From the NCBI GenBank assembly GCA_965116785.1, contig OZ220731.1, positions 806,001 to 870,000 of the forward strand: 64,000 bases of DNA. The letters are read 5' to 3'. The DNA is from Bin87 sp965116785. GTDB taxonomy: Bacteria; Chloroflexota; Dehalococcoidia; Lucifugimonadales; UBA3495. The notes beneath the pieces were generated by a model. The model was not told where the DNA came from, ran no database searches, and saw only the letters and a program-made list of their open reading frames with translations. A program made the translations under genes and the position numbers. Shown here piece after piece: positions 52,055-60,977 of this stretch (within the stretch, counting starts at the first letter, position 1; every line of letters starts with the position of its first letter).

Positions 52055-52600
52055 ATGGCCCGATTGAGTGACGTGACCCGAGACCAGCTTGCCCCTGAGC
52101 ACCAGGAATTTTTCGACTCCATCGCCAGCAGTCGCGGCAGCGTCCGCGGGCCGTACGGCGTGCTGCTGAACAGCCCCGACCTGGCGGCGCGGGTGGCACA
52201 CACCGGCGCCTACGTGCGATTTGATCTGGATATATCCGAGGCCCAAAAAGAGATCGTGATCTGCGCGACGGCCCGCGAGATCCGCCAGCAGTACGAGTTT
52301 TCGGCGCATGCTCGCCTGGCGCGCCAGGCCGGAGTATCCGAGGACGTGGTCAACGCCATCGCGACCGGCAAGGCTCCCGAGGGCATGAGCGGTATCGAGG
52401 CCTCGCTGGTGAAGTACGTCCAGGAGCTGTTCCGCAACCACAAGGTGAGCGACGAGACCTTCGGGGAGGTATCGGGCCACTTCGGGATGCAGAAGACGGT
52501 GGAAATCACGGCCCTGATGGGACACTACCTGCTGGTTGGGCAGATCCTTTCCGCCTTCGAGGTGGAGCTTCCCGAGGGTGTGCAGCCCGAGATAACCTAG
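52055..52600 (+). CDS. Carboxymuconolactone decarboxylase family protein
   Basis: A 181-residue protein with the CMD/AhpD helical fold: LSEAQKEIVICATAREIRQQYEFSAH-like segment at about residues 67-90 with a conserved His, and SLVKYVQELFRNHKVSDETF. It lacks the redox CxxC of true AhpD, so it is not a peroxidase of that kind; a decarboxylase or lyase-like role is possible. AAGGAG lies 9 bases before the ATG at 52055. Its neighbours are nadC and the bicupin. Confidence 0.85.
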   Translation: MARLSDVTRDQLAPEHQEFFDSIASSRGSVRGPYGVLLNSPDLAARVAHTGAYVRFDLDISEAQKEIVICATAREIRQQYEFSAHARLARQAGVSEDVVNAIATGKAPEGMSGIEASLVKYVQELFRNHKVSDETFGEVSGHFGMQKTVEITALMGHYLLVGQILSAFEVELPEGVQPEIT

Positions 52601-52668
52601 CCAACCGCAGCGGTCGCGTTACCGGCTACCGTTAGCATCAAATTACTCCCGCCCAAGGAGGGCCGATC

Positions 52669-53373
52669 ATGGAACCTCTGATTCGCAACATTAAAGATTT
52701 CCCCGCCGGGACACCGGCGCGGTTGATCAGCGCCGACGACAACCCGGCCCTGGTCACCCTGGCCTATTCGGTCATTGAGCCCGGCGGGACCAGCTCGCAT
52801 CACATCCACGAGTGGGAGCACGAGGTCTACATCATCGAAGGCAGCGGCACGTTGGTCGCCGATGGCAAGGAGTATCCGGTGAAGGCCGGCGACGCCATGT
52901 TCATTCCCCCCATGGTGGACCACGTAACCCGCAACGACGGCGACGGCAACATACGCCGGATCGAGATCAACCCGCTCGCGGCAGCCAGCGGCAACGCCCG
53001 ACCCGGAGGCTCCGAGACCGGCGCGGGTACGCCTCCGGTCATCCGCAATCACGCAGACCTGAACGCGGAGACCGGACACACGATGCTGGGCGGACGGGAC
53101 GGGTGCCCCAACTACCTGATGCTGTACAACGGCGCGATGCAGCCCGGCGCGGTGAGCCATCCCGAAACCGGCGGGCACAACCACGAATGGGACCACACCG
53201 TGTTCATCCTGGAAGGGACAGGCACTTTGGTGGTTTCGGGCACGGAGTACACGGTGACGGCCGGCGACGCCGTGCGGGTGCCGCCGGGGGAGCATCACCA
53301 GTGGAAGAATGAGACCGACGCTCCCATGCTTCGGGTGACGTTCAACGATGTCGTATCGGAAGGACACGGTTAA
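52669..53373 (+). CDS. Two-domain cupin protein
   Basis: A 234-residue bicupin. Both halves have the cupin metal motif: first HHIHEWEHEVYIIEG at about residue 44, second GHNHEWDHTVFILEG at about residue 172, each followed by a PxxxxH strand (IPPMVDH; VPPGEHHQW). The HxH...E...H sets are complete in both, suggesting two metal sites. Candidate roles are dioxygenase, isomerase or decarboxylase. It is followed by a hairpin, then enolase. Confidence 0.85.
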   Translation: MEPLIRNIKDFPAGTPARLISADDNPALVTLAYSVIEPGGTSSHHIHEWEHEVYIIEGSGTLVADGKEYPVKAGDAMFIPPMVDHVTRNDGDGNIRRIEINPLAAASGNARPGGSETGAGTPPVIRNHADLNAETGHTMLGGRDGCPNYLMLYNGAMQPGAVSHPETGGHNHEWDHTVFILEGTGTLVVSGTEYTVTAGDAVRVPPGEHHQWKNETDAPMLRVTFNDVVSEGHG

Positions 53374-53392
53374 CCCGCATCCGACAGCGGAA

Positions 53393-53442
53393 ACCAAAGC
53401 GGGGCAATCGCGGATCAAGACGGTGCGATTGCCCCGCTTGGT
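53393..53442 (+). terminator. Hairpin between bicupin and enolase genes
   Basis: The arms 53393-53411 and 53425-53442 pair over 18 bases with one bulged A and a 13-base loop. There is no T-run. It lies just 27 bases before the enolase start, so it is either a 3' end or part of the eno leader. Confidence 0.55.
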
Positions 53443-53468
53443 TATCAGACCGGTAGGGCGAGTTTCAC

Positions 53469-54782
53469 ATGGCTGATTCCACGTTGATTTCATCGGTGCG
53501 CGGGCGTGAGGTGCTGGATTCGCGCGGCAACCCGACGGTGGAGGTTGACGTAGCCCTGTGCGGTGGCGCTCTCGGCCGCGCCATCGTTCCGTCGGGGGCT
53601 TCGACCGGACGGCATGAGGCGGTGGAGCTGCGAGATGGCGATCCCACCCGCTATGAAGGGCTGGGCGTGCTCCGGGCGGTTGCAGCCGTGAACGACGTGA
53701 TCGGTCCCGAGATTTGCGGTAAGTCCGACGCCGCCGACCAGTCGGCTTTGGATGCCCGACTTCGAGCACTGGACGGCACCGCCAACAAGGTCAACCTTGG
53801 CGCCAACGCCATCCTGGGCGTGTCCCTGGCCGCCGCCCATGCCGCCGCCAACGCCGCGGGGCAGCCGCTCTACCGGTTCCTGGGCGGCTCGGAGGCGTGT
53901 GTCGTGCCGATGCCCATGGTGAACATAATCAGCGGGGGCCGACACGCTGCGGCGGGCCTGGATATGCAGGACTTCCTGGCAATTCCCATCGGTGCCGAGA
54001 ACGTCGGCGAGGCGCTGCGGATGGTGGTGGCGGTGTACCGGGCGGTGGGTCGCTTGCTGTCCCAAATGGGACCCTACGCATACGGTGTCGCGGATGAGGG
54101 TGGATACGGGCCGCCGCTGCCCTGTCATGAGGATGCGCTGGGCCTCATTTACGACGCCACGCGGCTGGCAGGCTACCGGTGTGCCCGGGACGGCGACGTC
54201 GCCCTGGGGCTGGACGTGGCGGCGACCGAATTCGTCGCTACCGATGGGAATTACGCGCTGCACGCCGAGGGAAGGATGTTTTCGACGGTCGAACTGGTTG
54301 ATCTGCTTGAACAGTGGGCCCGGACATATCCGATCGTGTCGATCGAAGATGGGCTGTCTGAGGACGACTGGGACGGCTGGGACTATCTGACCGAAAAACT
54401 GGGTGGTTCAACCCAGCTGATCGGCGACGATCTGTTCACCACCAACCCGGAGAGACTGGCCCGAGGAGCGGACGACGGCATCGCCAACGCCGTGCTGGTG
54501 AAGCCCAACCAGATCGGGACTTTGACCGAGACGCTGGACACCGTACGGTTAGCCCAAGCAAGGGGCTATCTGCCTGTGATCTCGGCGCGGTCGGGTGAAA
54601 CTGAGGACACGACCATCGCCGACCTGGCGGTTGCCACCGGTGCGGGACAGATCAAGATCGGTTCCATCACCCGCTCGGAGAGGCTGGCGAAGTACAACCG
54701 GCTACTGAGGATCGAGGAGGAGTTGGGCGACCGTGCCCGTTTCGCCGGCAGGGACGTGTTCGCCCGGTTCCTGACGCCATGA
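53469..54782 (+). CDS. eno: Enolase (phosphopyruvate hydratase) homologue with changed active-site residues
   Basis: A 437-residue full-length enolase. Metal ligands (LGLDVAATEF, SIEDGLSEDDW, LIGDDLF), ADEGG with the catalytic Glu, VKPNQIGT with the catalytic Lys and GQIKIGS are intact. Two positions differ from the family: QDF (Asp168) where the family has QEF, and SARSGETED (Ala373) where the family has SHRSGETED. The His at that place contacts phosphoenolpyruvate. It may be a slow enolase or a paralogue with another substrate; whether a canonical enolase exists elsewhere is unknown. It overlaps rsmG by ATGA. Confidence 0.9.
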   Translation: MADSTLISSVRGREVLDSRGNPTVEVDVALCGGALGRAIVPSGASTGRHEAVELRDGDPTRYEGLGVLRAVAAVNDVIGPEICGKSDAADQSALDARLRALDGTANKVNLGANAILGVSLAAAHAAANAAGQPLYRFLGGSEACVVPMPMVNIISGGRHAAAGLDMQDFLAIPIGAENVGEALRMVVAVYRAVGRLLSQMGPYAYGVADEGGYGPPLPCHEDALGLIYDATRLAGYRCARDGDVALGLDVAATEFVATDGNYALHAEGRMFSTVELVDLLEQWARTYPIVSIEDGLSEDDWDGWDYLTEKLGGSTQLIGDDLFTTNPERLARGADDGIANAVLVKPNQIGTLTETLDTVRLAQARGYLPVISARSGETEDTTIADLAVATGAGQIKIGSITRSERLAKYNRLLRIEEELGDRARFAGRDVFARFLTP

Positions 54783-55519
54783 CGGGCACGGCCAAGGTAG
54801 GGATGGAGCTCCTCGGCGAACAGGCGGCGCGCTTGGGAGTGGACCTGTCGGGCGAGCAGTTGGCCAAGTTCGCCGAGTACCAACGGCTACTGGCCGAGGG
54901 AAATCAGCGGACGAACCTGACTGCGATCACTGATCCCGAAGGGATCCAAGTGCGGCATTTCTTCGACTCCCTCACCGCTGTGCTCGCGTTCGACGACTGG
55001 CGGGACGGATTGCGCGTGGTCGACCTTGGAACGGGAGCCGGATTTCCGGGCGTGCCGCTCAAAATAGTCTTTCCCGGCATCCGTCTAACACTGGCGGAAT
55101 CTGTGGCCAAAAAGACGGCGTTTCTCGGAACTCTGGTGGAGGGTCTCGCTTTGGACGACGTCGACGTGGTCACTGCGCGGGTCGAGGAAGCGGCGCGTAT
55201 GGAAGGTTACCGGGGGCAGTTTGACTTGGCGCTGGCCCGGGGCGTCGCGGCTTTGCCGGCGCTCGTCGAGTACGCGTTGCCGTTGTGCAAGGGACATGGC
55301 GTGTTGTTAGCGTGGAAAGGAAAAGACGGTCCGAAGGAAGCACAAGCCTCAAACAACGCGTTGTCGGAGTTGGGAGGCAGGGTCGCAAGCGTGCTATCGA
55401 TGAACGGCCTTTCGCCGCCACTGCCGCCGGACCGGTGGCTTATATCGGTGGAGAAAGTACGCCGGACTCCGGGCAAGTACCCGCGCCGGGTTGGCGTACC
55501 CGCCAAGCAGCCGCTATAA
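54779..55519 (+). CDS. rsmG: 16S rRNA (guanine527-N7)-methyltransferase RsmG
   Basis: A 246-residue RsmG/GidB: a helical N-terminus (EYQRLLAEGNQRTNLTAITDPEGI), HFFDSLTAVL, the AdoMet motif VVDLGTGAGFPGVPLKI, and LALARGVAALPALVEYALPL. It methylates G527 of 16S rRNA; its loss gives mild streptomycin resistance in other species. It overlaps the eno stop (ATGA) and converges with the AOR gene, the two open frames sharing 6 bases. Confidence 0.95.
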   Translation: MTGTAKVGMELLGEQAARLGVDLSGEQLAKFAEYQRLLAEGNQRTNLTAITDPEGIQVRHFFDSLTAVLAFDDWRDGLRVVDLGTGAGFPGVPLKIVFPGIRLTLAESVAKKTAFLGTLVEGLALDDVDVVTARVEEAARMEGYRGQFDLALARGVAALPALVEYALPLCKGHGVLLAWKGKDGPKEAQASNNALSELGGRVASVLSMNGLSPPLPPDRWLISVEKVRRTPGKYPRRVGVPAKQPL

Positions 55520-57427
55520 GCCGAGCGTGGCCAGGTCGATGCGGCCGTCCGCGCCCCAACCCCGGGCGCGATAGTAGTCCGTGATCATCCCGTCGAGCTC
55601 GTTAGAGGTGAGGCCGACGCCAGCGGCGACGCCGTCGGAGAGAGGCTCGGTCAGCGTGCGGCCCGGAAGGGTGTCGTCGGAGTGTTGCCAACCCCAACGC
55701 TGGTTGTATGCCTTTTTGAGGTCTGCGATGTGGGCGGACGCACGGCGAAGCTCCGCGGAGTCGAAATCCTCCCATCCGGTTACCATGCGGTACACTGCGG
55801 CCGATTCTTCCCAGAAGTCGTCGAAAGCGCGCCGAAGGAACTTGCACCAGATGAGAGAGTCCAGCGCGGCAGCGAAATCCTCGCTGTCAGCGGCGATTTG
55901 GCCGCGACGCTCGTCGATCGTAAGGCGATCCACCTCGGGCGAGAAATCAGCGTCGTATGCCGAGGTGCGGTTGTGGCAGGCGCCGCGCGGGGTCGTCGCC
56001 AGACCCAATGCGAGAGTTTTCAGGCTTCGGGGTTCGTAGCCGGGCATCTCGAGACCCTTGACTTGCATTGCCCATGATTCGGACCCGGAGCCGATACGTT
56101 CGGCTGCGAGCCGGCTGCCCTCGGCCAGGAGGCTGCCGAGAAATCCCCGGCGATGCCCGATGTCATCGAGCACGCCAATTACGGCGGCTCCGTCCCCGAA
56201 ATTCGGTGCGGAACTGTAGGCTCCATCAGAATTTCCCAAGTCAAGAGGTGGCAACAGTCCCCTCTCCGCCGTTTCCATGGCCCAGGCAATCACTCCGCCG
56301 GCGGAAATGGTGTCGAGCCCGAGTTCGTCGCAGCGCCGCACGGCGCGGATGACCGCATCGGGGTCGCCAACACCAACCAACGGACCGAGGGCGAACAGGC
56401 TTTCATATTCCAGCCGTGCGCTGATTTCGGCGTTTTGCTTGGCTCCTTTGTCTTTCTTGCCCACCGTAACGATCTTTTCGCATCCGATGGTGCAGTTGGC
56501 GCAGTGGGCTGAGCGCGTGGCGCGGGTCTGGTGCAGCGCCTCGCCGCTGACCGCCTCCGCTTGCTCAAAGGTCGACTGTCGGAAATTGCGCGTGGGAAGG
56601 GTGCCCAGACGGTTGAAGACAGACACGTTAGCGATGGTTCCAAGCTCGCGGTACTTGGCGGTGGCGGCTCCCAAGCTGCGTCGGCTGAGGTCTCGGGCGT
56701 ACTCCCTTAAGGCTTCGGGATGAGCTACGGGGGGATCCGAATCGGGATTCCCGCGCACGGCGATTGCCTTGAGGTTCTTGCTGCCCATCACCGCGCCGGG
56801 TCCGCAGCGTCCGGCCTGGCGTCCGCCGTCGTTGGCGATGCTGGCGAAACGGACCAGGTTCTCTCCGGCCGGTCCGATGCACGCAACGCGGACAGGGCGA
56901 CGGTTGCCGCCAACCAACTCCCGCTTGACCGCCGCTTCGGTTTCCATGGTGGAGAGGCCCGCGAGGTGCCCGGCTGGTTCGACGGTCGGAACACCGTCGC
57001 GGTTTACATGGAGAACCGACAGGCTGTCGCAGCGTCCCGTGATGACCAGGGCGTCGCCGCAAGATCGTTTCAGTTCGACCGCGAGGTGACTGGATGACAG
57101 CCCGTCCGCGATGAAGCCGGTCAGCGGAGAACGGGTCATTACGGCAAACTTGCTGGAGGTGGTGAGGCGGGTGCCGACGAGGGGACTGGTCACGAAAATC
57201 AGCGGGTTGTCGGGCTCCAGCGCGGAGTCGAGCAATCGCGTCCTGTCGGCGAGGGAAATCGGTTCGCCGTCCGGGGGCCCGCCGTAACGATGCAGCAACC
57301 AGGTACCCAGGCCGATGCCACCGATGGTCGCGCGGAGCGCAGCCTCCGGTATCGGGTCGCGGCGATATTCCCCGGTGGTCAGATCAACCACCGTGGCGTA
57401 TCCACGGTAGCCGTACAGGGCGGGCAT
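55514..57427 (-). CDS. Aldehyde:ferredoxin oxidoreductase (tungsten/molybdopterin type)
   Basis: A 637-residue AOR-family protein. The N-terminal domain begins YGYRGYATVVDLTTGEY and contains GIGLGTWLLHRYG; FAVMTRSPLTGFIADGLSSSHL and GPAGENLVRFASIANDGGRQAGRCGPGAVMGSKNLKAIAV are family signatures. Cluster cysteines appear as CANCTIGC, with a later LIWCKF Cys as the likely fourth ligand. It oxidises an aldehyde to an acid and reduces ferredoxin; substrate is unknown. It is preceded by MoaD- and MobA-like genes, implying dedicated cofactor supply. Start at 57427 lies 5 bases after the MoaD stop. Confidence 0.92.
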   Translation of the reverse strand: MPALYGYRGYATVVDLTTGEYRRDPIPEAALRATIGGIGLGTWLLHRYGGPPDGEPISLADRTRLLDSALEPDNPLIFVTSPLVGTRLTTSSKFAVMTRSPLTGFIADGLSSSHLAVELKRSCGDALVITGRCDSLSVLHVNRDGVPTVEPAGHLAGLSTMETEAAVKRELVGGNRRPVRVACIGPAGENLVRFASIANDGGRQAGRCGPGAVMGSKNLKAIAVRGNPDSDPPVAHPEALREYARDLSRRSLGAATAKYRELGTIANVSVFNRLGTLPTRNFRQSTFEQAEAVSGEALHQTRATRSAHCANCTIGCEKIVTVGKKDKGAKQNAEISARLEYESLFALGPLVGVGDPDAVIRAVRRCDELGLDTISAGGVIAWAMETAERGLLPPLDLGNSDGAYSSAPNFGDGAAVIGVLDDIGHRRGFLGSLLAEGSRLAAERIGSGSESWAMQVKGLEMPGYEPRSLKTLALGLATTPRGACHNRTSAYDADFSPEVDRLTIDERRGQIAADSEDFAAALDSLIWCKFLRRAFDDFWEESAAVYRMVTGWEDFDSAELRRASAHIADLKKAYNQRWGWQHSDDTLPGRTLTEPLSDGVAAGVGLTSNELDGMITDYYRARGWGADGRIDLATLGL

Positions 57428-57432
57428 TTTGC

Positions 57433-57759
57433 TCACCCGCCGGCCTGGTTGGAAAGGAGCAGGAGAGAGTCGCCCGACGACCAACGAAGCGTAGAGTCGG
57501 CATCAGGCGGCAGGAAAGCCAGGCCATTCCGGTTCAAGGCGTATCCGTCGGCGACGGCGGCGTTTCCGTCATCGGCAACGCGCAGCGCGCTGCCCACCAG
57601 CGCCGGACACTCCTGAGCAAGGATACCTAACATTGCGTCCATGCGCGTGTGGGTATCGATTGCCAGGTCGAGGCTGCTCACGCCGGCACTGATTCGAGCC
57701 ATCCCAAAAAGCTCGATGGTGATGACCACTGTGTCCCCGGTGGCAGCCACGGAGTTCAT
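57433..57759 (-). CDS. MoaD/ThiS-like sulfur carrier protein
   Basis: A 108-residue ubiquitin-like protein ending in Gly-Gly (LLLLSNQAGG), as required for MoaD/ThiS adenylation and thiocarboxylation. The N-terminal beta-grasp start reads VVITIELFGMARISAGV. MoaD passes sulfur to molybdopterin. Located between mobA (ATGA overlap at its start) and AOR, it probably serves pterin maturation for that enzyme; MoaE and MoeB are absent here. Confidence 0.82.
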   Translation of the reverse strand: MNSVAATGDTVVITIELFGMARISAGVSSLDLAIDTHTRMDAMLGILAQECPALVGSALRVADDGNAAVADGYALNRNGLAFLPPDADSTLRWSSGDSLLLLSNQAGG

Positions 57760-58376
57760 GACACTAATTCCATCGCGCGGGACAGGTCCTCGGGCCGGTT
57801 GATGTTGAAGAAACTGAGCAGGTCAGGGTCGAAGTTCCGGATGTCGCTCTCGGGGACATAGCGCACTGCAACGTCGTCGAAGAAGCCGGAAATTTTCAAC
57901 TGTCCCGCGCGAAGGCGCTTCTCGATGGCGGGCAGGCACCGGCGAGTGTAAAGCGCGTGAGTTGGTTCCGGGCGGTCGTCCAGGACAGGTACGACCGCGT
58001 CGACACCGTCACGCAGTCCGGCCATGTGCGCCAGCAGGGCCGCGGACAGGAAGGGCATGTCGCAGGCAGTAACCAGGGACCAGTCGGTCGACGAGGCGTT
58101 CAATCCCGTGTAGATGCCGCCGAGCGAACCGCAATCCGGAAATACGTCCACCGCGGTGTGATGGTGAGCGTCCAGAGGCAACGCAGCGGCGCGGTTGGTA
58201 TCCGCGACGACCACCACCACCTGGCTCGCGGATATGGCTTCGGACGCAAGCCGGATGACCCGGCGGATGAGGGGTTCGCCGGCGAAGGGCTCGACGGCCT
58301 TGTCGCGTCCCAAGCGCCGGCTCTGCCCACCGGCCAGGATTACGGCGGTAATGTCTGAATCGACGACGGAATTCAT
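57756..58376 (-). CDS. mobA: Molybdenum cofactor guanylyltransferase MobA-like
   Basis: A 206-residue nucleotidyltransferase with the signature VILAGGQSRRLGRDKAVEPF, then PDCGSLGGIYTGLNASS, SLVTACDMPFLSAALL and FFNINRPEDL. It attaches GMP to molybdopterin to make the dinucleotide form. AOR normally uses the bis-molybdopterin tungsten cofactor without nucleotide, so its presence in this operon is a mild puzzle. It overlaps the MoaD start by four bases. Confidence 0.9.
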   Translation of the reverse strand: MNSVVDSDITAVILAGGQSRRLGRDKAVEPFAGEPLIRRVIRLASEAISASQVVVVVADTNRAAALPLDAHHHTAVDVFPDCGSLGGIYTGLNASSTDWSLVTACDMPFLSAALLAHMAGLRDGVDAVVPVLDDRPEPTHALYTRRCLPAIEKRLRAGQLKISGFFDDVAVRYVPESDIRNFDPDLLSFFNINRPEDLSRAMELVS

Positions 58377-58459
58377 CGCTATGTGCCTATCGCATTTCTG
58401 ATAGGTTCAGCATATCACCGGCGATTGGCGTCTGCACGTTAAACGTTTGGCAGGAGTCG

Positions 58460-59275
58460 TCAGGCTCCGCGCTCGCCGAGGAAATTTCTCATGCGCTGTA
58501 CGCACCATTCGGGGTAGATGACGTTGACGCCGTGGCCCAGGCCGGGCCACACGTCCAGGCGGCTGTTGGGGATTTCCGAGGCCATGAACTCCTGCTGCTC
58601 CATGTTCGTGGTCAGCGACTCGTCGCCGGTGAGCAGCAGCGTGGGCACGGTGATGTTCTTCAGGTGCGGCCCGAAGTCCAGGCTGTCCAGGTAGCTGTGC
58701 AGGGCCTGGCCGATTTCCCCCGGAGTCCGGTCCATCTCGGCGATGTACCAGTCTTTCAGGCCCTCGTCGGCGTGGCGCATGTCGAGGCGGAAGTTGATGG
58801 TTGCCGCGCTCCACGCGCCGATGCCGCCCTGCTCCATGGTCGCCAGCCAGCTTCCGCCGGGGGTGGAATTCTCGCGCCGGGTCAGGCGACACGGCGAGTT
58901 GCACAGCACCAGCGCGCGGCACCGGTCGGGATGGTCGTGGGCGAACTGCATGCCCATGATGCCCCCGAAGGACTCTCCGACGTACACGGCGCGCTCCACT
59001 CCGGCGTCGTCCAGGATTGCCAACAGGTCGCCCATGAGGGTGTCCAGAGTGGGTTCGTAGCGCGCCGGGTCGATGTTCGATTGGCCCATGCCCCGCATGT
59101 CCGGCCGGATGACCCGGTACTCGCGGCTGAGCAGCGGCGGCCAGTTGTACCAGAACCTGCCGCTGCGGGAGAAACCGTGCTGCAGCACGATGGCTTCGGG
59201 AGTCGACCGCCACGGGTCGGTGAAATCGTCCAGATAGTAGTGCAGTTGTGCGTCGCCACGCTGGATGGTGGGCAC
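58460..59275 (-). CDS. Alpha/beta hydrolase
   Basis: A 271-residue alpha/beta hydrolase: the oxyanion region VLQHGFSRSGRFWYN, DMRGMGQSNIDP, the nucleophile elbow GESFGGIMG, the acid region LLTGDESLT, and the catalytic His in WPGLGHGVN. Substrate is unknown; lactonase or haloperoxidase-like relatives are common. The GTG at 59275 is chosen because GGGGAGG lies 6 bases upstream and VPTIQRGDAQLHY fits; the frame is open further upstream. It diverges from the decarboxylase gene. Confidence 0.88.
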   Translation of the reverse strand: MPTIQRGDAQLHYYLDDFTDPWRSTPEAIVLQHGFSRSGRFWYNWPPLLSREYRVIRPDMRGMGQSNIDPARYEPTLDTLMGDLLAILDDAGVERAVYVGESFGGIMGMQFAHDHPDRCRALVLCNSPCRLTRRENSTPGGSWLATMEQGGIGAWSAATINFRLDMRHADEGLKDWYIAEMDRTPGEIGQALHSYLDSLDFGPHLKNITVPTLLLTGDESLTTNMEQQEFMASEIPNSRLDVWPGLGHGVNVIYPEWCVQRMRNFLGERGA

Positions 59276-59379
59276 GGTGGACCTCCCCGATTGCGGTTTC
59301 CGCTGATATACCATACCCTTCGGCCAGCGGCAAACCGCCGCAACGCGCGGGCCGCAAGCCGCCGAGAGGAAACCCAGAC

Positions 59380-60510
59380 ATGACCGATTCTCTTGGAACG
59401 ACGCCATTGCCCGAGAAGCAAATCCAGCATCGGCTGGACCGGCTACTGGACGAGGTTCAGGCCGCGGGTGAGCAGCAGGCTGGTTACCCGACAAACCAGA
59501 ACTTCGACTACACCGCGTTGATGCCCTTCCTGGAGCACTCCCTCAACAACGTCGGCGACCCGTTCCACGCCAGCAACTACAAGAGCAACAGCCACGCGTT
59601 CGAACGGGATGTGATCCATCGCTTCGCGGAACTGCTGAGGGTTGACCCGGACGACGCCTGGGGATACGTGACGTCGGGCGGCACGGAAGGGAACATGTAC
59701 GGCCTGTACTTGGCTCGCGAGCTGTTCCCGAACGCAATTTTCTACTTCTCAGAGGAAACGCACTACAGCGTGCTGAAGAACGTGCGTGTGCTGAACGTGC
59801 GCTACATCATGATCAAGCGGCAGGAGAACGGCGAGATCGACTATGACGATCTGCGTGACATGGTACGGGTGCATCGCGACGTGCCGGCCGTGATCATGGC
59901 GTCCGTGGGCACCACCATGCGCGGGGCGGTGGACGACATCGTGCGGATACGCGCCATCCTCACCGACCTGGCGGTCACCAACTCCTACATCCACGCCGAC
60001 GCCGCGCTCAGCGGCATGATCCTGCCCTTCGTGGACGACCCACAGCCGTTCGGCTTCGATGCTGGGGTGGACAGTGTATCCGTCAGCGGGCACAAGCTGA
60101 TCGGCGCGCCGTTGCCCTGCGGCGTGGTGCTGACCCGACGGGCCCACGTGGAGCGGGTAGGCCGGGTGATCGAGTTGGTCGGCGTCCGGGATACCACGCT
60201 GTCCGGCTCGCGCAGCGCGATGGGTCCGCTGATGATCTGGTACGCCTTCGCGCGGTACGGTGACGGAGGCTTCCGGAGGTTGGTGTCCGGGATGCTGGAC
60301 ACCGCCGAGTACGCGGTCCGACAGTTCAACGAACGGGGGATTAGTGCCTGGCGTCACCGGAATTCGGTGACGGTGGTGCTCCCGCGCCCGGCAGACGAGG
60401 TGATCCACAAGTGGCAGATGGCGCCCGAGGGCGATATCGCGCACATCATCACGATGCCGCACGTGACCCGAGAGATGATTGACGAGATCGTCAGCGACTG
60501 CGCCAGGTGA
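59380..60510 (+). CDS. hdc: PLP-dependent histidine decarboxylase-like protein
   Basis: A 376-residue group II PLP decarboxylase. TSGGTEGNMYGLYLARE, YFSEETHYSVLKN, NGEIDYDDLRD, ASVGTTMRGAVDDIV, IHADAALSGMILPFV and the PLP lysine motif SVSGHKLIGAPLPCGVVL are all close to Gram-negative histidine decarboxylases. The reaction would be histidine to histamine; relatives that use other amino acids exist. It starts at 59380, with GAGAGGA upstream, and is followed after 12 bases by an ACT protein and then an HpaB-type gene on the same strand. Confidence 0.85.
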   Translation: MTDSLGTTPLPEKQIQHRLDRLLDEVQAAGEQQAGYPTNQNFDYTALMPFLEHSLNNVGDPFHASNYKSNSHAFERDVIHRFAELLRVDPDDAWGYVTSGGTEGNMYGLYLARELFPNAIFYFSEETHYSVLKNVRVLNVRYIMIKRQENGEIDYDDLRDMVRVHRDVPAVIMASVGTTMRGAVDDIVRIRAILTDLAVTNSYIHADAALSGMILPFVDDPQPFGFDAGVDSVSVSGHKLIGAPLPCGVVLTRRAHVERVGRVIELVGVRDTTLSGSRSAMGPLMIWYAFARYGDGGFRRLVSGMLDTAEYAVRQFNERGISAWRHRNSVTVVLPRPADEVIHKWQMAPEGDIAHIITMPHVTREMIDEIVSDCAR

Positions 60511-60522
60511 GGTGCGCGTTCC

Positions 60523-60933
60523 ATGACCCAACCAAACCCGACCAACCGCATCGTCATCATGGCCGAAAACGAGGTGGGCGTCATCGCCGATATCACCCGC
60601 GCCCTGGCCGACGAGCAGATCAACGTGGAGACCATCAACGCCGAAACGACCGGCGATCAGGGGGCGATCGTGCTCACCGTGGATAGCTACGATCGGGCTC
60701 TCTACGTGCTGAACCGAGAGGGTTTCAAGGCCGTTGGGGACGAAGCGCTGGTCGTCCGCCTGCCCGACGAGCCGGGGGCCCTTGCCGGCGTCGCGGATCG
60801 CCTCAAGGAGGCCGGCGTGAACATCCAGAGCATGCACATTCTGAACCGGCAGGCCGGGCATGCCATGATCGCGCTGACCGTTGACGACCATCCGCTGGCG
60901 GTCCAAGCCATCGGCAGCGACATCGTCGTGTGA
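60523..60933 (+). CDS. Tandem ACT domain protein
   Basis: A 136-residue protein made of two ACT-like domains: IVIMAENEVGVIADITRAL (residues 10-28), then VVRLPDEPGALAGVADRL with GVNIQSMHIL. ACT domains bind amino acids and regulate metabolic enzymes. Lying 12 bases after the decarboxylase and 44 bases before the monooxygenase, it is a likely amino-acid sensor or regulator for that operon; the ligand is unknown. Confidence 0.82.
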   Translation: MTQPNPTNRIVIMAENEVGVIADITRALADEQINVETINAETTGDQGAIVLTVDSYDRALYVLNREGFKAVGDEALVVRLPDEPGALAGVADRLKEAGVNIQSMHILNRQAGHAMIALTVDDHPLAVQAIGSDIVV

Positions 60934-60977
60934 TCGTGGGCTCCTGCCTGTCCGACCAACCCAGCGGAGGAATCACC

